DNA from: Clostridia bacterium
GTDB lineage: Bacteria > Bacillota > Clostridia > Oscillospirales > CAG-272
Reading direction: 5' to 3'
DNA: 6,185 nt
Assembly: GCA_017416885.1 (NCBI GenBank)
Contig: JAFQAM010000263.1
Span: 1 to 6,185, forward strand
Shown here: piece by piece, positions 5,168-6,185 of the stretch
Numbering within the stretch: position 1 is the stretch's first letter
Layout of the letters: every line of letters begins with the position of its first letter
Translations under genes and position numbers: made by a program
The notes under the pieces: model-generated
Database searches by the model: none
Told to the model about the DNA's origin: nothing
The model's input: only the letters and a program-made list of their open reading frames with translations

Positions 5168-5467
5168 ATGGAATTTACAATTTTAGTTATATACAAAGCA
5201 AAAAGCGAAAATGCAAGAGAAGCGTTTGTAAAAGAGTTAACCGATAGCGGAGTACTTTCTAAAATCAGAAACGAGGACGGTTGTATTGCGTATGACTACT
5301 ATTTTTCAAATGAGGATAAGTGTAAATTAGTGCTATATGAAAAATGGGCAAGCAGAGAGCATCAAAAGGTGCATATGACTATGCCTCATATGGCTACCGC
5401 TATGGAAATAAAGAGTAAATATATTGATAGCGCAGAGCTAAAGCAGATTGATGTAAAGAGCTTATAA
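5168..5467 (+). CDS. antibiotic biosynthesis monooxygenase (ABM/YgiN-like) domain protein
   Basis: This single-domain 99-residue protein has the typical size and pattern of the ABM family (ferredoxin-like fold, usually dimeric). It shows the opening strand FTILVIYKAK (3-12), the turn-and-strand EDGCIAYDYYFS (36-47), LVLYEKWASREHQKVHMTMPHM (54-75) and a terminal amphipathic helix. Family members include YgiN-type quinol monooxygenases, cofactor-free oxidases of polyketides and haem-degrading relatives; nothing here picks out one substrate. The ATG has AAGGAG at 5157-5162, five bases upstream, and starts 11 bases after the membrane-protein stop, so the two are co-transcribed. The terminator lies directly after. 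The pairing with a membrane protein of unknown function is not one I recognise. Confidence 0.88.
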   Translation: MEFTILVIYKAKSENAREAFVKELTDSGVLSKIRNEDGCIAYDYYFSNEDKCKLVLYEKWASREHQKVHMTMPHMATAMEIKSKYIDSAELKQIDVKSL

Positions 5468-5472
5468 AAATC

Positions 5473-5503
5473 AAAATCACAAGCAAAAATGCTTGTGATT
5501 TTT
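5473..5503 (+). terminator. intrinsic terminator of the membrane protein/ABM operon
   Basis: AAAATCACAAGCA (5473-5485) pairs perfectly over 13 bp with TGCTTGTGATTTT (5490-5502) around an AAAA loop and ends in a T-run. The A-run on the left arm makes it a plausible bidirectional terminator facing the minus-strand RNA gene. Confidence 0.93.
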
Positions 5504-5513
5504 GTGTTATTTC

Positions 5514-5562
5514 TTTGACAAATACAATACAATTTCATTTGATTTGTATTGTAAAAGTCAAA
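5514..5562. repeat. imperfect inverted repeat between two convergent units
   Basis: TTTGAC (5514-5519) and GTCAAA (5557-5562) flank TACAATACAA (5523-5532) and TTGTATTGTA (5544-5553). All are symmetric around an 11-base centre. It lies between the operon terminator and the U-tract of the minus-strand RNA. It could be an operator-like site or a further terminator; the sequence does not decide. A plus-strand TTGACA at 5515-5520 has only a poor -10 partner. Confidence 0.5.
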
Positions 5563-5637
5563 AATAAAAAACCAAGTTACCGCGGCGCAATTTGCTTCAA
5601 GTGAGCCATTGCAAGTACTCCGCGTTCTCCTTGGTTC
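5559..5637 (-). ncRNA. compact rod-shaped small RNA of about 76 nt
   Basis: On the minus strand a strong promoter predicts a start at 5637 or 5636. The RNA then folds as one rod: AACCAAG/CTTGGTT (5636-5630 with 5576-5570, 7 bp), an internal loop GAGAA/GTAA, CGCGG/CCGCG (5624-5620 with 5585-5581), a one-sided bulge AGTACTT, GCAAT/ATTGC (5612-5608 with 5591-5587), GCT/AGC (5606-5604 with 5596-5594), and an apical loop CACTTGA. The closing helix begins at the predicted first nucleotide and runs straight into TTTTTTATTTTT, so it doubles as the terminator. No credible reading frame fits inside. I do not recognise the family: it lacks the SRP RNA GGAAG loop motif and is too short for 6S or tmRNA. 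It is convergent with the ABM operon. The gene is supported by promoter, fold and terminator together; its function is unknown. Confidence 0.68.
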
Positions 5638-5643
5638 AATAAT

Positions 5644-5672
5644 AGTATATGCTAAAAAAGAGGATTTGTCAA
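5644..5672 (-). promoter_or_regulatory. minus-strand promoter of the small RNA
   Basis: Read on the minus strand: a perfect -35 TTGACA (5672-5667), a 17-base spacer and -10 TATACT (5649-5644). The predicted start, six or seven bases further on, is the first base of the closing helix of the RNA. Nothing else on the minus strand downstream is a plausible protein gene. Confidence 0.85.
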
Positions 5673-5675
5673 TAG

Positions 5676-5738
5676 AAAAAAGGTTCAATTTTGAAAGCAA
5701 CCGGCTTTCAAGACCGACTCAATCAAAAATGAACCTTT
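5676..5738 (-). terminator. terminator-like long hairpin upstream of the small RNA promoter
   Basis: On the minus strand AAAGGTTCA (5738-5730) pairs with TGAACCTTT (5687-5679) over 9 bp, continues with TTTTGA/TCAAAA (5728-5723 with 5694-5689), and ends in TTTTTTC, as an intrinsic terminator does. The internal part can form GAAAGC/GCTTTC or CGG/CCG helices. It could stop transcription coming from the right or be a second small RNA whose promoter is missing; the sequence immediately upstream is hairpin array with no promoter I can see. Confidence 0.55.
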
Positions 5739-6013
5739 AGTGCCTTTGGCACTAATTACTTGCTTCGCAAGTAATTTACCTAATGCGAAAGCATTTGAGC
5801 ATTAATTTACCTACAAAACGGTAGTTTTGTAATTTACCTATGGAGCGAAGAGGAATAATTTACCTAAAACATTAAATTTTAACAAACAAAATTTTCCTTA
5901 GCCAAACCTCATTGTTTTCAGCTAAATTGCTTTGCTTTGCAAAGCAGGTAAATTATTTTGCGTTCGCAAAATAGGTAAATTTTTGCTTATAGATAGCCTT
6001 ACGGGAATCGAAC
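5739..6013 (-). repeat. hairpin array, right copy of the terminal inverted repeat
   Basis: Spacers AATTTACCT (plus strand), then AGGTAAATT beyond a central core (about 5866-5930), separate these hairpins: AGTGCC/GGCACT (5739-5753), AATTACTTGC/GCAAGTAATT (5754-5776, loop TTC), AATGC/GCATT (5782-5795, loop GAAA), ACAAAAC/GTTTTGT (5813-5830, loop GGTA), a weak one at 5840-5856, a GCTTTGC/GCAAAGC pair (near 5928-5945) and ATTTTGC/GCAAAAT (5954-5971). Read on the minus strand from 6013 it aligns with 99-295. At the inner end it carries an intact T-loop-like stem ACGGG-TTCGATT-CCCGT (minus strand, 6017-6001). Confidence 0.85.
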
Positions 6014-6185
6014 CCGTTTGGTTTGAAATGGAAAACAGATTGCCTTACTGTGTTGAAAAAGCTTGACAATTCTTTAATTGCCTGCACTTTTTCGCCTTGT
6101 AATCCAACCTGTTTTCTCATTTGAAACTGCTCGCATCTCAGAGCGAATAAATCCGTAGAGAATTTTTTCGAGCTTTGGCGCAGAC
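5953..6185 (-). CDS. possible gene tail or 55-residue ORF at the right edge
   Basis: The minus-strand frame is open from the right edge to a TAA at 5955-5953, 76 residues in view. An internal ATG at 6120-6118 would give 55 residues (MRKQVGLQGEKVQAIKELSS...). The composition looks protein-like, with a mixed hydrophobic/charged helix pattern, but I recognise no family and see no good ribosome binding site. The last 19 residues come from the inverted repeat and equal those of the frame at the left edge. If the sequence is circular, the frame extends only six codons beyond the edge before a TGA. Partial gene, small gene and chance frame all remain possible. Confidence 0.3.
   Translation of the reverse strand, partial: LRQSSKKFSTDLFALRCEQFQMRKQVGLQGEKVQAIKELSSFFNTVRQSVFHFKPNGFDSRKAIYKQKFTYFANAK
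6154..6185. repeat. 32-bp terminal direct repeat, right copy
   Basis: Identical to bases 1-32. Just upstream, TCTCAGAGCGAATAAATCCG (6134-6153) is the near-exact reverse complement of CGGATTTATCGTTCTGAGA (73-91), a second, shorter inverted match between the two ends. Confidence 0.95.

Noticed and set aside
5559..5637. Small RNA as SRP RNA, 6S RNA or a known riboswitch
   Set aside because: It lacks the SRP GGAAG tetraloop region, is much shorter than 6S RNA, and no downstream minus-strand gene exists for a riboswitch to control.
5386..5700. Minus-strand 104-residue open frame
   Set aside because: It overlaps the ABM gene, its terminator and the small RNA gene; its composition does not look like a protein and it has no ribosome binding site.
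6001..6060. Minus-strand tRNA gene suggested by the T-loop stem
   Set aside because: No D arm, anticodon arm or matching acceptor strand can be found upstream, and no CCA follows; only a T-arm-like fragment is present.
1..6185. Plasmid or phage, suggested by the identical ends
   Set aside because: No replication, partition, mobilisation, integrase or structural gene is present; circularity rests only on the 32-bp overlap.

Overview
The window is AT-rich Gram-positive DNA, most likely from an uncultured gut Clostridia lineage. The reasons are strong SigA-type promoters, AGGAGG-type ribosome binding sites, U-tract terminators, a secreted leucine-rich-repeat protein of the kind common in Clostridia, and dense intergenic hairpin repeats. 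The assignment is by general resemblance; no marker gene is present. There is no rep, transposase, integrase, phage, CRISPR, rRNA or complete tRNA gene.

Layout, left to right. 1-159: an open frame cut by the left edge, whose 3' end runs into a repeat. 99-470: a hairpin array and a 78-bp palindrome. 483-1049: a flavin reductase-family protein. 1131-3104: one complete transcription unit with promoter, secreted LRR protein, a 48-residue peptide translated just downstream, and a terminator. 3156-3284: tandem 32/33-nt repeats ending in a promoter. 3350-3445: a hairpin array that forms the 5' leader of an SGNH hydrolase (3467-4120). 4143-4291: another hairpin array in that gene's 3' region, then a terminator at 4315-4340. 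4343-5503: a two-gene operon with promoter, two-pass membrane protein, ABM-domain monooxygenase and terminator. 5559-5672 (minus): an apparently unannotated small RNA gene with its own promoter and terminator. 5676-6013: a terminator-like hairpin, then a right-hand copy of the left hairpin array in inverted orientation. 5953-6185 (minus): an open frame cut by the right edge.

The protein genes look like ordinary chromosomal accessory and metabolic genes in three or four independent units, with no evident shared pathway. The unusual content is between them. (i) A roughly 195-bp imperfect inverted repeat at the two ends keeps its spacers (AATTTACCT/AGGTAAATT) while some of the short hairpins between the spacers differ in sequence. 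(ii) Further arrays use other spacers (AATTTAGC, GTGAAGT, ATTTCAAG). (iii) A compact rod-like RNA of about 76 nt is encoded on the minus strand. (iv) A small peptide lies directly behind the LRR gene. The first and last 32 bases are identical, so the window is either a closed circle of 6153 bp or a segment bounded by copies of a repeat. The gene content gives no positive support for a replicon.
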